From contig CBDICN010000001.1 in NCBI GenBank assembly GCA_965277355.1, positions 806,001 to 870,000 on the forward strand: a stretch of DNA of 64,000 nucleotides. The letters run 5' to 3'. The notes beneath the pieces are model-generated. The model saw only the letters and a program-made list of their open reading frames with translations, was not told the origin of the DNA and ran no database searches. The DNA is from RH-AL1 sp965277355 (lineage in GTDB: Bacteria; Pseudomonadota; Alphaproteobacteria; Rhizobiales; Beijerinckiaceae). Both the position numbers and the translations under genes were made by a program. Below, in pieces: positions 48,116 through 58,929 of the stretch (position 1 is its first letter; every line of letters begins with the position of its first letter).

Positions 48116-48499
48116 TCACGCCTCCGCGGCCGCCGCTTCGCTCGGCACAGCCGGCTTGATCGACACCGATTCGCCGCAGCCGCAGGCCGAAATCTGGTTC
48201 GGGTTGCGGAAGGTGAAGGTGGACGAGAGCTTGGTGGTCTCGAAGTCGAGCACGGTGCCGAGAAGGAACATCAAAGCCTTCGAATCGACGAGGAGCGTCA
48301 CGCCCTTGTCCTCGACGACTTCGTCGAGCGGCTGCTTCTCGCTCGCGAACTCGACTGTGTAGGACATGCCGGCGCAGCCGCCGTTCTTGACGCCGACCCG
48401 CAGCCCGACGACCGGCTGCGCGGAAGCGGCGATGAGGCCGCGCGCCCGCTCGGCGGCAGCATCCGTCATCGACATTACGGCGAAACGCGAACGGGCCAT
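48116..48499 (-). CDS. A-type iron-sulfur carrier (HesB/IscA/SufA family)
   Basis: The 127-residue protein has the three conserved cysteines: Cys42 in NGGCAGM and Cys106/Cys108 in ACGCGES, which hold a cluster or iron between subunits. It would transfer Fe-S clusters from the SufBCD scaffold to target proteins. The ATG at 48499 has GAGGAG about seven bases upstream. It lies 3.1 kb from sufT and on the same strand, but separated by an accessory patch, so it is probably transcribed apart from the suf operon. Confidence 0.9.
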   Translation of the reverse strand: MARSRFAVMSMTDAAAERARGLIAASAQPVVGLRVGVKNGGCAGMSYTVEFASEKQPLDEVVEDKGVTLLVDSKALMFLLGTVLDFETTKLSSTFTFRNPNQISACGCGESVSIKPAVPSEAAAAEA

Positions 48500-48640
48500 C
48501 AACTTCTCCTCTGCCTTCGTAACATGGTCTTCGCCGCGGCAGGGCGAAAGGGCGAAACACCGCACGAAAGCAACTCAATTCCGGCGACGATGATCTTGCA
48601 GCGCTTTGATGTCGCGCGATGTCAACCCTCGCGTCATGCG

Positions 48641-49096
48641 TCACACTGCGTCACGGTCGATCGCGAGCCGCGGGGCGCTTCGGTCCGATCGGTCGGTCGC
48701 GCCGGCATCATTCGCAGCAATCGATCCTAGATGAGTATCCTTGAAGCCGCTCGCATATTTCAATCCATAGCCCAACATTCTGTCGAAACCGATATGCGCC
48801 GCCCAGATCGCGGCAAGCCAAGGCAGAAGCGAAGCGCCGAGCAGCAGCCCCGCTGCGCCGAGTAGCACCGGACCGATGGTGCTGTGAACGGCGTTGTAGG
48901 CGGCCGCTCCGGTGCGAGCATCGGCAAGGTAGGCGAGCATGCTCAGATCGGGCACGAGGAAAAGGGCGGCAAACAGCCACCACGAGTGCCCGCTCGAGGC
49001 ATAGGCCGCCAACAGCACGCCGAGCATCGCCGCGCCCTCGAGGCGGAGGAGAACGAGCGGTCCGGATCGGACGGCTCCCTGGCACGGTGCTGACAT
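48641..49096 (-). CDS. DUF4260 membrane protein
   Basis: The 151-residue protein has about four hydrophobic helices and the marks LVLLRLEGAAMLGVLL, WWLFAALFLVPDLSML and HIGFDRMLGYGLKY with GFKDTHLGS, which I know from DUF4260. Function unknown. Start chosen at the Met at 49096; the frame extends 38 codons further without a domain. Confidence 0.78.
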   Translation of the reverse strand: MSAPCQGAVRSGPLVLLRLEGAAMLGVLLAAYASSGHSWWLFAALFLVPDLSMLAYLADARTGAAAYNAVHSTIGPVLLGAAGLLLGASLLPWLAAIWAAHIGFDRMLGYGLKYASGFKDTHLGSIAANDAGATDRSDRSAPRLAIDRDAV

Positions 49097-49536
49097 CGCA
49101 TAGCTCCTGTCATCGAATCGTCGACGACGCTGCGCTCCGAACAGGGTCGATCGATGGCCACGCTGCGTCAGTCGTCGACGCAGCGACGGCAAAACCTGCG
49201 AAATCACCATGCTCAGAAGTAGCGCCCGGGACCGAAAGGTGTCGGGCTTTCGTGTATCTGGGGCTCTGCATGCGCGCGATCATCCGCTCAGGACGAGGGC
49301 CGAGGTCGCCCTGCTCCTCGAGAGCCGGGCCGGATCGAGCCGACCAGCGCCGCCGGGGCGGTCCTGATCTGCGCGACCTCGGTTGACCCTTCTGCCTGCA
49401 CGCCGACGACGGCCATCGACGTCGTGCGCCTGCCGCCTGTGGTCGGTGTGATGTGCGGGATGAGCGCGCCGACGAGCCTCGTCGAGTTCGAGCTGAAGGC
49501 TGGGCGATACCCGAAAATCGTTTGCGAGCGAGCTCG
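49097..49536. other. Intergenic region with no supported gene
   Basis: These 440 bases hold only short frames of no recognisable family. The region separates DUF4260 from brnA and may mark the edge of the second accessory patch. Confidence 0.4.
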
Positions 49537-49830
49537 CTAAAGCCCAGCCGCTTTCCGCAGCGCTTCGCCCATTCGAACCTGCCAGCCGCGGCCGCCGGAC
49601 CTGAAGCGATCGATCACGTCGGCGTCGAGCCGCAGGGTGATCGACTGTTTCGTCGGCGCCTTCTGCCGGCCACGGGTTGGCTTAATCGACGCCGCCAGAT
49701 CCGGGAACACCTCGGCGAACGGCCTCGCAGTGGCAAGCTGCTCGTCGGTCGCTTCGGGGCTGTCCATCACGTCAGCCATATCGGCGTCGGTATAGCCGCG
49801 AGCGGCGTCGCGTTGCTTGGTCGTCGTCAC
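49537..49830 (-). CDS. brnA: BrnA-type antitoxin
   Basis: The 97-residue protein has an N-terminal acidic region (SPEATDEQLATARPF) and a C-terminal ribbon-helix-helix with KQSITLRLDADVIDRFRSGG and WQVRMGEALRKA, as in BrnA antitoxins that bind BrnT and repress the operon. Its ATG overlaps the brnT stop (ATGA). It appears intact. Confidence 0.85.
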   Translation of the reverse strand: MTTTKQRDAARGYTDADMADVMDSPEATDEQLATARPFAEVFPDLAASIKPTRGRQKAPTKQSITLRLDADVIDRFRSGGRGWQVRMGEALRKAAGL

Positions 49831-50075
49831 AGGATACTCCTTTCCGTGCGGCCCGCCACACGGAAGCTGATCACCGACACGGCCTCGGTGCCAAGCGGCT
49901 TGAAGATCACCGCATAGGCTCGGCCCGAAATCCGGTTGATCGCCATGTAGCGACCCTTCTTGGCCGCGATCACCTTCGCCGTCTCGAAAAAGGCCGGGCG
50001 GATCATCGCGGAATCGAGGCTCCTAGCCTCGATGTTGGCGATCCGCTTCGGCTCGTCCCAGGTGATGATTAGCAT
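49827..50075 (-). CDS. brnT: BrnT-type ribonuclease toxin
   Basis: The 82-residue protein starts MLIITWDEPKRIANIEARSLD, close to the WDExKRxxNxxKHGxDF pattern of BrnT, and ends with VISFRVAGRTERSIL, similar to the RIISAR-x-A-x-x-x-E family end. BrnT toxins are RelE-like ribonucleases. The toxin-first order and coupling with brnA are typical. The His of the KHG motif appears replaced (EARSL), so activity is not certain. The frame upstream to 50114 is unsupported. Confidence 0.75.
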   Translation of the reverse strand: MLIITWDEPKRIANIEARSLDSAMIRPAFFETAKVIAAKKGRYMAINRISGRAYAVIFKPLGTEAVSVISFRVAGRTERSIL

Positions 50076-50358
50076 AAGTTTTTTTCGTAGCTGCAATGTA
50101 CCTTTGCGCGTCAAGCGGATTGTAGATGCAATCAGACGTGGAGAAGTGCGCTTTTCCGGGCCTGCTTCTCGGGCAAGGCTCCGAACTCAGGTTAACGGCT
50201 CTTAATGCCGACGCGTCGGTCTGATTCACGTCGCGCCCGAGTCTCGGGGGGGTGGCGCGATGAGCATCGTTGTTTTGCATGTGGTCGAAGGTTTCGAGCG
50301 ATCGAAGCTTCGCATTCTGCTCGATCCTCTCGGCGAGGTCGACGACCCGCGTGAAGTC

Positions 50359-50505
50359 CTAAGCTGCCGCCTGCGCCACCTCCGAGGCGAAGGTCCGCAG
50401 GAACGCGTCGCGTGTCGTCTGCCCCATGTCGACTGATTTCGCGTTTCCGCCGGCGACGACGGTGACGTCCTCGATTCCGATCACCTGAGGATCAGCCGCT
50501 CGGGG
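50359..50505 (-). pseudogene. 3' fragment of an FMN-dependent azoreductase-like gene
   Basis: A frame without a usable start reads VIGIEDVTVVAGGNAKS, then TTRDAFLRTFASEVAQAA before TAG. This resembles the C-terminal end of AzoR-type NAD(P)H-dependent oxidoreductases (a G-x-x-D-V-T/S-V-V-x-A-G strand and final helix). The flavodoxin-like N-terminal part is missing. The evidence is modest, based on about 45 residues. Confidence 0.45.
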
Positions 50506-50599
50506 AAGGTGTCGCGAAGAGCGCGCATTCCCCGATCTGCCTGTCTCCTTCTCCACGGAAGGGGTGGGCGGCGCCGAGCGGCGCCTGCGGGCCGACTCC

Positions 50600-51055
50600 G
50601 CGTCGCTGGCGTTCTGCCTGTTGCTGCCGTCCGTGCCCGACGACCTGATGGCCTATCCTCCCATCGAACTGAGGCTCATGCCCGTGGCCGCGGCGGACCA
50701 CCCGCTCGTGCGCTTCGGCCGCAAGCTGGACCGGGCCGACCTCGAAGCGCACGTGCAACTGGTGCTGTCGGATGCCCACAGCGGCGATGGCCCGAGCTAC
50801 GGGGTGATCGGCAGTCGCGTCTGGCGGTTCGTCGATCTGGCGCGTCGGCTCGACTTCCTGCTCGCGGGTTTCGGCTGGTGCAAGATGCCGCCGTTCGTCG
50901 TCGAGCCTTATCTGACGGATGGCCGATTGGTAGAGCTGGCCATCTCTGACGAGAGCATATCGCCGACGGGAACGCTGCCGGTCTATGCAGCGCACGTCCG
51001 TGGCCGGCCCCGGGTCGGGCTCCTCGGCGATCTACGAAAACGCCTCACGAAATAG
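50600..51055 (+). pseudogene. LysR-family regulator, 5'-truncated
   Basis: From about 50640 the frame reads the C-terminal effector domain of a LysR regulator: PIELRLMPVAAADHPL, RFVDLARRLDFLLAGFGWCKMP (the GLG-W-x-x-LP region, here AGFGWCKMP) and YLTDGRLVELAI, ending with LLGDLRKRLTK. The N-terminal winged helix-turn-helix is absent. It lies divergent from the azoreductase-like 3' fragment, the reverse of a normal divergent pair, implying a deletion of both 5' ends. Confidence 0.72.
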
Positions 51056-51074
51056 AGGTCGAAGGGACCCAAGG

Positions 51075-51490
51075 ATGGCCAAGTTCTACGTGGGGATCGT
51101 CGACAAGGGCGGCGAGGGCTGGGGCGCCACCTTCCCCGATCTTCCCGGCTGCACGTCCGGCGGCCGAACGATAGTCGACGTGTTCGAGATGTGCATCGAG
51201 GCCGTCGGCCTCTGAACCGAGGACGCGCGTGCCGCCGCGACGCACTTCCGACGCCTCGCACGATCGACGGCCTGCTCGAGGATCCGCAGGTCAAGGCGAC
51301 GATCGAGGCCGTCGGCCCGGTCTCGTTCATCCAAATGCCGGTGCTCCTCGACGCCGGCCGCTCGGTGCGCGCCGACATCTCGCTCGACGCCGGCCTGCTC
51401 GAAGTGATCGATGCCGCCGCCAAGCGACGCGGCGTCACCCGCTCGGCTTTCCTGGCGAGCGCCGCCCGCGAGAAGATCGGGCAGGGCTAG
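51075..51490 (+). pseudogene. hicB: HicB-type antitoxin with nonsense codon and frameshift
   Basis: The N-terminal HicB fold reads MAKFYVGIVDKGGEGWGATF and DLPGCTSGGRTI, then stops at a TGA (51213-51215) where relatives have Trp before EDAR. After a frame change near 51240 the rest continues TIDGLLEDPQVKATIE, VLLDAGRSVRADISLDAGLL and RRGVTRSAFLASAAREKI, the C-terminal helix-loop-helix. At least two lesions are therefore present. No hicA toxin gene is next to it. Confidence 0.75.
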
Positions 51491-51608
51491 CGCTTCGGGC
51501 TTCGCCGGACGGACGCGGCTCGCCGGCCAGTCCGGGATGCGGAAATCCTCGATGACGGAGCGCGCCTGGAATCGCTTGGCCGGCGCCGGCGGCGCCCCGA
51601 CCCTAGGC

Positions 51609-52010
51609 CTAGAACATGTCGAGCGAGATGCGGGCCTCGTCGGACATGCGGCCCTGATCCCATGGGGGATCGAACACGAGATCGACCGAGGACCCCATCG
51701 CGCCCTGAACGGAGCCGACCGCCTCCTCGACGGACTGCATGATGTCGCCGGCGACCGGGCAGCCCGGCGCCGTCAGCGTCATCCGCACCGCGATCATCCG
51801 GTTCTCCGGCACGTCGACGTTGTAGATCAGGCCGAGCTCGTAGATGTCGCAAGGGATTTCCGGATCGTAGACCGTCTTGCAGGCGGCGACGATCTCATCG
51901 CGCAGACGCGCCCTCTCGTCCTCGCCGATCGCGGCGTCGAACATCCAGCTCGGCGCGTTCGGCAGAACTTCGGCGCTCTCGTCGTACCCAGCATCCAAGG
52001 CGTCGGCCAT
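51609..52010 (-). CDS. sufT: SUF-system protein SufT (DUF59/MIP18 family)
   Basis: The 133-residue protein has the DUF59 marks KTVYDPEIPCDIYELGLIY, LTAPGCPVA and FDPPWDQGRMSDEA, including the conserved Asp-Pro-Glu and Cys. SufT helps Fe-S cluster maturation or transfer when cluster demand is high. It is the last gene of the suf operon, 22 bases after sufS. Confidence 0.9.
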   Translation of the reverse strand: MADALDAGYDESAEVLPNAPSWMFDAAIGEDERARLRDEIVAACKTVYDPEIPCDIYELGLIYNVDVPENRMIAVRMTLTAPGCPVAGDIMQSVEEAVGSVQGAMGSSVDLVFDPPWDQGRMSDEARISLDMF

Positions 52011-52032
52011 CGTCGTGTCCTCTACGTCGGGC

Positions 52033-53274
<1,242 letters not shown>

Positions 53275-53300
53275 ATCTGTCCTCTATTCCGCGGATCCCT

Positions 53301-53450
53301 CCTTCTCCCGCTCGCGGGAGAAGGTGTCGCGGCGAAGCCGTGACGGATGAGGGACCTTCCAACCTGCTTCGTCTTTCAGGAGTACCGGCGACTCCCCTCA
53401 TCCGATCCCGACTGACGTCGGGACCACCTTCTCCCGCGAGCGGGAGAAGG
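53301..53450. repeat. REP-like paired palindrome between sufD and sufS
   Basis: Two 24-bp palindromes, ccttctcccgctcgcgggag plus aagg (53301-53324) and a near-identical one (53427-53450), face each other around about 100 bases. Inside are the inverted arms gatgaggg (about 53346) and ccctcatcc (about 53396), so the whole unit can fold as one long hairpin. The same design recurs at 55597-55784. Confidence 0.9.
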
Positions 53451-53455
53451 AAGCC

Positions 53456-54811
53456 CTACCCCGCGCCCATCTTGCCCGCCCGTGCCCGCTCGTCCAGCCA
53501 GTGCGCCACCTCGGCGCGGAAGCCGGCGGTGAGGCCTGCGTGGCCGATATCGTCGGCGAGCTCGCTGGCGAACCCCTCCAGGAGCAGCGTCTCGGCGTCG
53601 GCCTTCTTGATCCCGCGCGCCTGCAGATAGAACATCTGGTTCTTGTCGAGGCTGCCGCAAGTCGCGCCGTGGCCGCAGGCGACGTCGTCGGCGAAGATCT
53701 CGAGCTCCGGCTTGTTGTACATAGCGACGTCGTCGGACAGCAGCAGGGCCCGGCTCATCATCTTGCCGTCGGTCTTCTGCGCCTCCTTCTGGACCCGGAT
53801 GCGCCCCTGGAACACGCCGGTCGCGGCATCGTCGAGGATGTAGCGGAACGTCTCGCGACCCTCGCAGCCGGTGCCCTCGTGGAGCACGTCGAGGGTCGTG
53901 TCGGCGTGCTCGCGGCCCTGCAGCAGCGACACGCCGCGCAGCGAGGCGACCGAATCGTTGCCGGCGAAACGCATGAAGAGCTGGCGGCGCACCAAGCCCC
54001 TGCCGTTGATCAGCGCGAAGCTGTCGAAACGCGCCCGGTGGCCGAGATCGGCCACGAACGAATCGAGGCGCAGACTGCCGGCCTCCGTGCGGGTGAGCGC
54101 GCAGGTATGCCCGACCTCGGCTCCGTCGCCGATCTTCATGATGAGGCAGCCGTAGGTCTGGCCGAAGCGGCCGCCGCGCCCGAGGTTCGACTCGGCGACG
54201 CGGACCTTGGCGCCGGCGCCGACGACCACGAGCGAGCGGAAGAACCGCGCCGCCGGCCGGTCCAGCCCGGTCGCGTAGACGATCTCGATCGGCTCCGCGA
54301 TGGTGGCGCCCGGGGCGACCTCGATCACGACGCCGTCCTGCATCAGCGCGGCGTTGAGCGCGAGGATGGCGTCGCCGTCGCCGAAATCCTTGGCCGTCAC
54401 GAGTTCGATGAGGTCTGTCCGGCCCTCTCCGAGCACGTCGGCGAGCGAACGCACGCTAGCGCCCTCCGGCAGCGGGTCGGACAACGCCGGCACGAAGGTG
54501 CCGTCGACGATGACCAGCCGGCCGCCGCCGAGGCTCGGGCGCCCGGCGAGATCCTGGTTGATGACCGCAAGCGCCCGGTCGTCCGGCTTCGGCGCGATCG
54601 GGGGCACCTCGCGCATCAGGCTGCGCAGGTCGGTATAGTGCCACGCCTCGATCCGGCGATGCGGCAGACCGGCCGCGGCGAAGGCGCCGAAGGCGGACTC
54701 GCGGAAATGGCGGACGTCCTCGTTGCCCGGCAGCCGCGGCTTCAAGGCGCCGTAGGCCTCGGTGAGCGCCACTTCCGCATCCGTGCGCGAGGAGACGATA
54801 CGTGCCGGCAT
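53456..54811 (-). CDS. sufD: Fe-S cluster assembly protein SufD
   Basis: The 451-residue protein is the SufB-like partner in the SufBC2D scaffold. It shows the beta-helix core with GRGLVRRQLFMRFAGN, the C-terminal YNKPELEIFADDVACGHGAT (split as YNKPELEIFADDV and CGHGAT) and LDKNQMFYLQARGI. The N-terminal region includes HRRIEAWHYTDLR. It ends four bases before sufC begins in transcript order, after sufC's stop. Confidence 0.94.
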   Translation of the reverse strand: MPARIVSSRTDAEVALTEAYGALKPRLPGNEDVRHFRESAFGAFAAAGLPHRRIEAWHYTDLRSLMREVPPIAPKPDDRALAVINQDLAGRPSLGGGRLVIVDGTFVPALSDPLPEGASVRSLADVLGEGRTDLIELVTAKDFGDGDAILALNAALMQDGVVIEVAPGATIAEPIEIVYATGLDRPAARFFRSLVVVGAGAKVRVAESNLGRGGRFGQTYGCLIMKIGDGAEVGHTCALTRTEAGSLRLDSFVADLGHRARFDSFALINGRGLVRRQLFMRFAGNDSVASLRGVSLLQGREHADTTLDVLHEGTGCEGRETFRYILDDAATGVFQGRIRVQKEAQKTDGKMMSRALLLSDDVAMYNKPELEIFADDVACGHGATCGSLDKNQMFYLQARGIKKADAETLLLEGFASELADDIGHAGLTAGFRAEVAHWLDERARAGKMGAG

Positions 54812-54814
54812 GGC

Positions 54815-55570
54815 CTACTCCGCCGCCGCCTTGGACACGAAGTCGCGATAGCCGTTCCGCTCGAGTTCCAGCGCCAGCTCCTTGCCGCCGGTGCGGGCGA
54901 TCTTGCCGCCGGCCATGACGTGGACGGTGTCGGGCACGATGAAATTCAGCAGGCGCTGGTAGTGGGTGATGAGCAGGAAGCTGCGCTTGTCCGTGCGCAG
55001 CTTGTTGACGCCCTCGGCCACGATGCGGATCGCGTCGATATCGAGCCCGGAATCGGTCTCGTCGAGGATCGCCGTCGCCGGCTCGAGCAGCGCCATCTGC
55101 AAGATGTCCATGCGCTTCTTCTCGCCGCCGGAGAAACCGACGTTGAGCGCGCGCTTGAGGATGTCCTTGCCCATGCCGAGCATGCCGGAGGCGTCGTTCA
55201 CCTTCTTCATGAAGGCGGGGGTCGTCAGCTCATCCTCGCCGCGGGCCTTGCGCTGCGCGTTGAGCGCCGCCTTCAGGAAGGTCATCGTGCCCACGCCGGG
55301 GATCTCGACGGGGTACTGGAAGGCGAGGAACAGGCCCTTGGCGGCGCGCTCGTCCGGCTCCAGCTCGAGGATGCTCTCGCCGTCGAGCAGGATCTCGCCC
55401 GAGTCCACCTGGTAGTCCGGCTTGCCGGCGATGACGTAGGAGAGCGTCGATTTGCCGGTCCCGTTCGGACCCATGATGGCGGCGACCTCGCCGTCCTTCA
55501 CGGTGAGGTCGAGCCCATCGAGGATCTTGCGGTCGCCGATCGAGACGGTGAGGTTTTTGACTTCGAGCAT
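54815..55570 (-). CDS. sufC: Fe-S cluster assembly ATPase SufC
   Basis: The 251-residue ABC ATPase drives the SufBC2D scaffold. Walker A is GPNGTGKST, the signature is FSGGEKKRMDI and Walker B with the following glutamate/aspartate is TAILDETDSGLD. The Q-loop (FLAFQYPVEIPG) and DIDAIR segment fit SufC. It lies between sufB and sufD; a second REP-like palindrome pair separates it from sufB. Confidence 0.96.
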   Translation of the reverse strand: MLEVKNLTVSIGDRKILDGLDLTVKDGEVAAIMGPNGTGKSTLSYVIAGKPDYQVDSGEILLDGESILELEPDERAAKGLFLAFQYPVEIPGVGTMTFLKAALNAQRKARGEDELTTPAFMKKVNDASGMLGMGKDILKRALNVGFSGGEKKRMDILQMALLEPATAILDETDSGLDIDAIRIVAEGVNKLRTDKRSFLLITHYQRLLNFIVPDTVHVMAGGKIARTGGKELALELERNGYRDFVSKAAAE

Positions 55571-55596
55571 AAGTGGTCCGGTGGTTGGGAGCGAAC

Positions 55597-55784
55597 CCTT
55601 CTCCCGCTTGCGGGAAAAGGTGGCCTCGCGAAGCGAGGTCGGATGAGGGGCGCGCCGCCCGGCAAGTCGACGATTGATCGAGCGATGAAGAGTCCCTCAT
55701 CCGACCCGACTGCGCAGCCAAGTTTTACGCAGGCTGCGTAAGCTTGCCCTGCTCGGGCCGCCTTCTCCCGCGAGCGGGAGAAGG
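55597..55784. repeat. REP-like paired palindrome between sufB and sufC
   Basis: Palindromes at 55597-55620 (ccttctcccgcttgcgggaa plus aagg) and 55761-55784 bracket about 140 bases. Inner arms cggatgaggg (about 55630) and ccctcatccgac (about 55693) are inverted to each other. It is the same element type as 53301-53450. It lies in the sufB-sufC gap, where the transcript should fold strongly. Confidence 0.9.
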
Positions 55785-55792
55785 GACAAACC

Positions 55793-57274
<1,482 letters not shown>

Positions 57275-57320
57275 CAAAACTCTCCAAGTCAGGCGGCGCG
57301 GCCACTGGGGCAGCGCCCAG

Positions 57321-57408
57321 CGGCGAAGCCGCGAATTTTCCAAACGGCGAACCCGCGAATTTTCCAAACGGCGAACCCGCGAATTCCCCAAACGGCGAAG
57401 CCGCGAAT
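57321..57408. repeat. 24-bp tandem repeat in the sufB leader
   Basis: Two exact copies of gcgaattttccaaacggcga plus accc (57331-57354, 57355-57378), a third with three changes (57379-57402) and partial copies at each end. The array ends about 47 bases before the sufB start codon and lies between the nifS-like stop and sufB. Confidence 0.92.
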
Positions 57409-57431
57409 GTCCTCAGGCGACGAAGCCGACG

Positions 57432-58589
57432 TCAAGCCGCGACCCGCGGCTTCATTCTCTCCAGCGAGGCCGCGAACGCTTCGCTGAAGCTCTCGATGTC
57501 CCGACGCGTGGTCGTCGTGCCGAGGCTGACGCGCAGCATCCGCGTGGCCAGGTCCGCCGAGACGCCCATCGCCTCCAGCACATGCGATGACCTGGCCTTC
57601 CCGGCCGAGCAGGCCGAACCCGCGGACACCGCGACACCCTGCAGATCGAGATTGATCAGCAGGATCTGCGCGTCGAGACCCGGGACCGCGAAACAAACCG
57701 TGTTCGGCAAGCGCCGTACCGCGGCCCCGAAGACCACCGCCTGCGGAGCGACCGAACGGATGGTCCGCTCGATCTCTCCCCGCCAAATCTCGTGGGCCTC
57801 GGACTTCTCGGACATGCCCTCTGACGCCACCGCCGCCGCGGCGCCCATACCGGCGATGCCGATGATGTTGTCCGTGCCGGCGCTGAGCCCGCGTTCCTGT
57901 CCGCCGCCACGCACGACGCCGCGACTGAGATGGTGACGCGACGGGCCGAAACAAAGGGCGCCGACCCCCTTGGGGCCGCCGAACTTGTGCGCGGAGATGG
58001 CCAGAGCATCGGCGCCGAGTCCGGGCAGGTCACAGGCGATCTTGCCGGCCGCCTGGACGGCGTCGCAGACCACGTAGCCGCCAGCCGCGTGCACCATATC
58101 GGCCGCCCGACGCACCGGCTGAATGACGCCGGTCTCGTTGTTGGCGGCCTGAATCGCCAGCATGATCCGCTTGCCGCTCAGCCGCCCCAGCGCGGCGCCC
58201 AGCGCGTCGAGGTCGAGGGTGCCGTCGGCCGACAGCGCCACCCGCTCGACGCGATCGCCGAACCGATGTCCGGAGAGGATCGCCGGATGCTCGCCGGCGC
58301 CAACCAGCAGGTGGTCGATGCCGTGACCGTCGAGGCTCACCTCCGGTGTTAGCGCGATGTTGAGCGCTTCCGTCCCGCAGGAGGTGAAGATCACCGCCTC
58401 GACCGCGCATCCGGTGAGATCGGCGACGGCGCGTCTCGCCCGATCGATCGTGGCGCGGGCGGCGCGACCCTCGGCGTGGACGGACGAGGGATTGCCGTAA
58501 AGCTCGAACGCCTCCGTCATCGCCGCACGCGCCGCCGGGTGAAGCGGTGTCGTGGCGTTGTGGTCGAGGTAGGTGCGTGCCTGCGTCAC
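57432..58589 (-). CDS. NifS/IscS-type cysteine desulfurase
   Basis: The 385-residue PLP enzyme is distinct from SufS: it starts YLDHNATTPLHPAAR, has the PLP lysine in SAHKFGGPKG and the active cysteine in the extended loop SAGSACSAGKARSSH, typical of group I (NifS/IscS). It is the first gene of the suf operon in transcript order, so the operon encodes two desulfurases. Start is GTG at 58589 with CAGGGA upstream; the frame continues into a tandem repeat that is not needed. Confidence 0.9.
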   Translation of the reverse strand: MTQARTYLDHNATTPLHPAARAAMTEAFELYGNPSSVHAEGRAARATIDRARRAVADLTGCAVEAVIFTSCGTEALNIALTPEVSLDGHGIDHLLVGAGEHPAILSGHRFGDRVERVALSADGTLDLDALGAALGRLSGKRIMLAIQAANNETGVIQPVRRAADMVHAAGGYVVCDAVQAAGKIACDLPGLGADALAISAHKFGGPKGVGALCFGPSRHHLSRGVVRGGGQERGLSAGTDNIIGIAGMGAAAAVASEGMSEKSEAHEIWRGEIERTIRSVAPQAVVFGAAVRRLPNTVCFAVPGLDAQILLINLDLQGVAVSAGSACSAGKARSSHVLEAMGVSADLATRMLRVSLGTTTTRRDIESFSEAFAASLERMKPRVAA

Positions 58590-58606
58590 CGTCGGTCCCT
58601 GAGGTT

Positions 58607-58686
58607 CACGCGTCCAAGTCTTCACGCGTCCAAGTTTCCAGCCGTCCAAGTTTCCAGGCGTCCAAGTCTTCAGGCGTCCAAGTCTC
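58607..58686. repeat. 16-bp tandem repeat upstream of the first suf-operon gene
   Basis: Five 16-bp units of the form caggcgtccaagtctt lie end to end (58607, 58623, 58639, 58655, 58671), with one to three differences each. The array ends about 18 bases upstream of the GTG start of the nifS-like gene. It lies between that gene and the Irr-like box, so it is in the operon leader or promoter. Confidence 0.92.
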
Positions 58687-58805
58687 TGACGAGAGACCTG
58701 ATTTGCCTTGCAAATCGCGCTCTGCGGCATGTTAAGGAAGGTCGAAGCAAGTCCCCGATCCGAAGCTTTCGCATCGGAGCGGATCGGATCACGGCGCCGA
58801 AAACG

Positions 58806-58822
58806 GTTAGAATAATTCTAAC
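58806..58822. promoter_or_regulatory. Irr-box-like (iron control element) palindrome upstream of the suf operon
   Basis: GTTAGAATAATTCTAAC is a perfect 17-base palindrome, seven of whose arm positions match the known rhizobial ICE/Irr motif TTTAGAA-N3-TTCTAAA except the outer base pair. Irr is the heme- and iron-responsive Fur-family regulator of Rhizobiales. The site lies 217 bases upstream of the suf start and 108 upstream of the divergent hydrolase gene. Control of suf by iron is the expected reading. It is inferred from motif and position. Confidence 0.65.
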
Positions 58823-58929
58823 GGTTTAGGCGCCGCGCCCGAGCGCGTCAAGAGAGCGCCGCGCCTGCGTCCGCCGCAGGCGCGGGCATCGCTCGCACGT
58901 GAACGTCTCGCGCAGCAAGTGGAGTTTCC

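Noticed and set aside
49087..49386. Plus-strand frame of 99 codons next to DUF4260
   Set aside because: It overlaps the DUF4260 leader, is low complexity (Arg, Gly, Ser, Pro) and has no similarity I can name.
57321..57408. Possible CRISPR array at the sufB leader
   Set aside because: Repeats are directly adjacent without spacers and no cas genes are near; it is a simple tandem repeat. The same holds for the arrays at 2404 and 58607.
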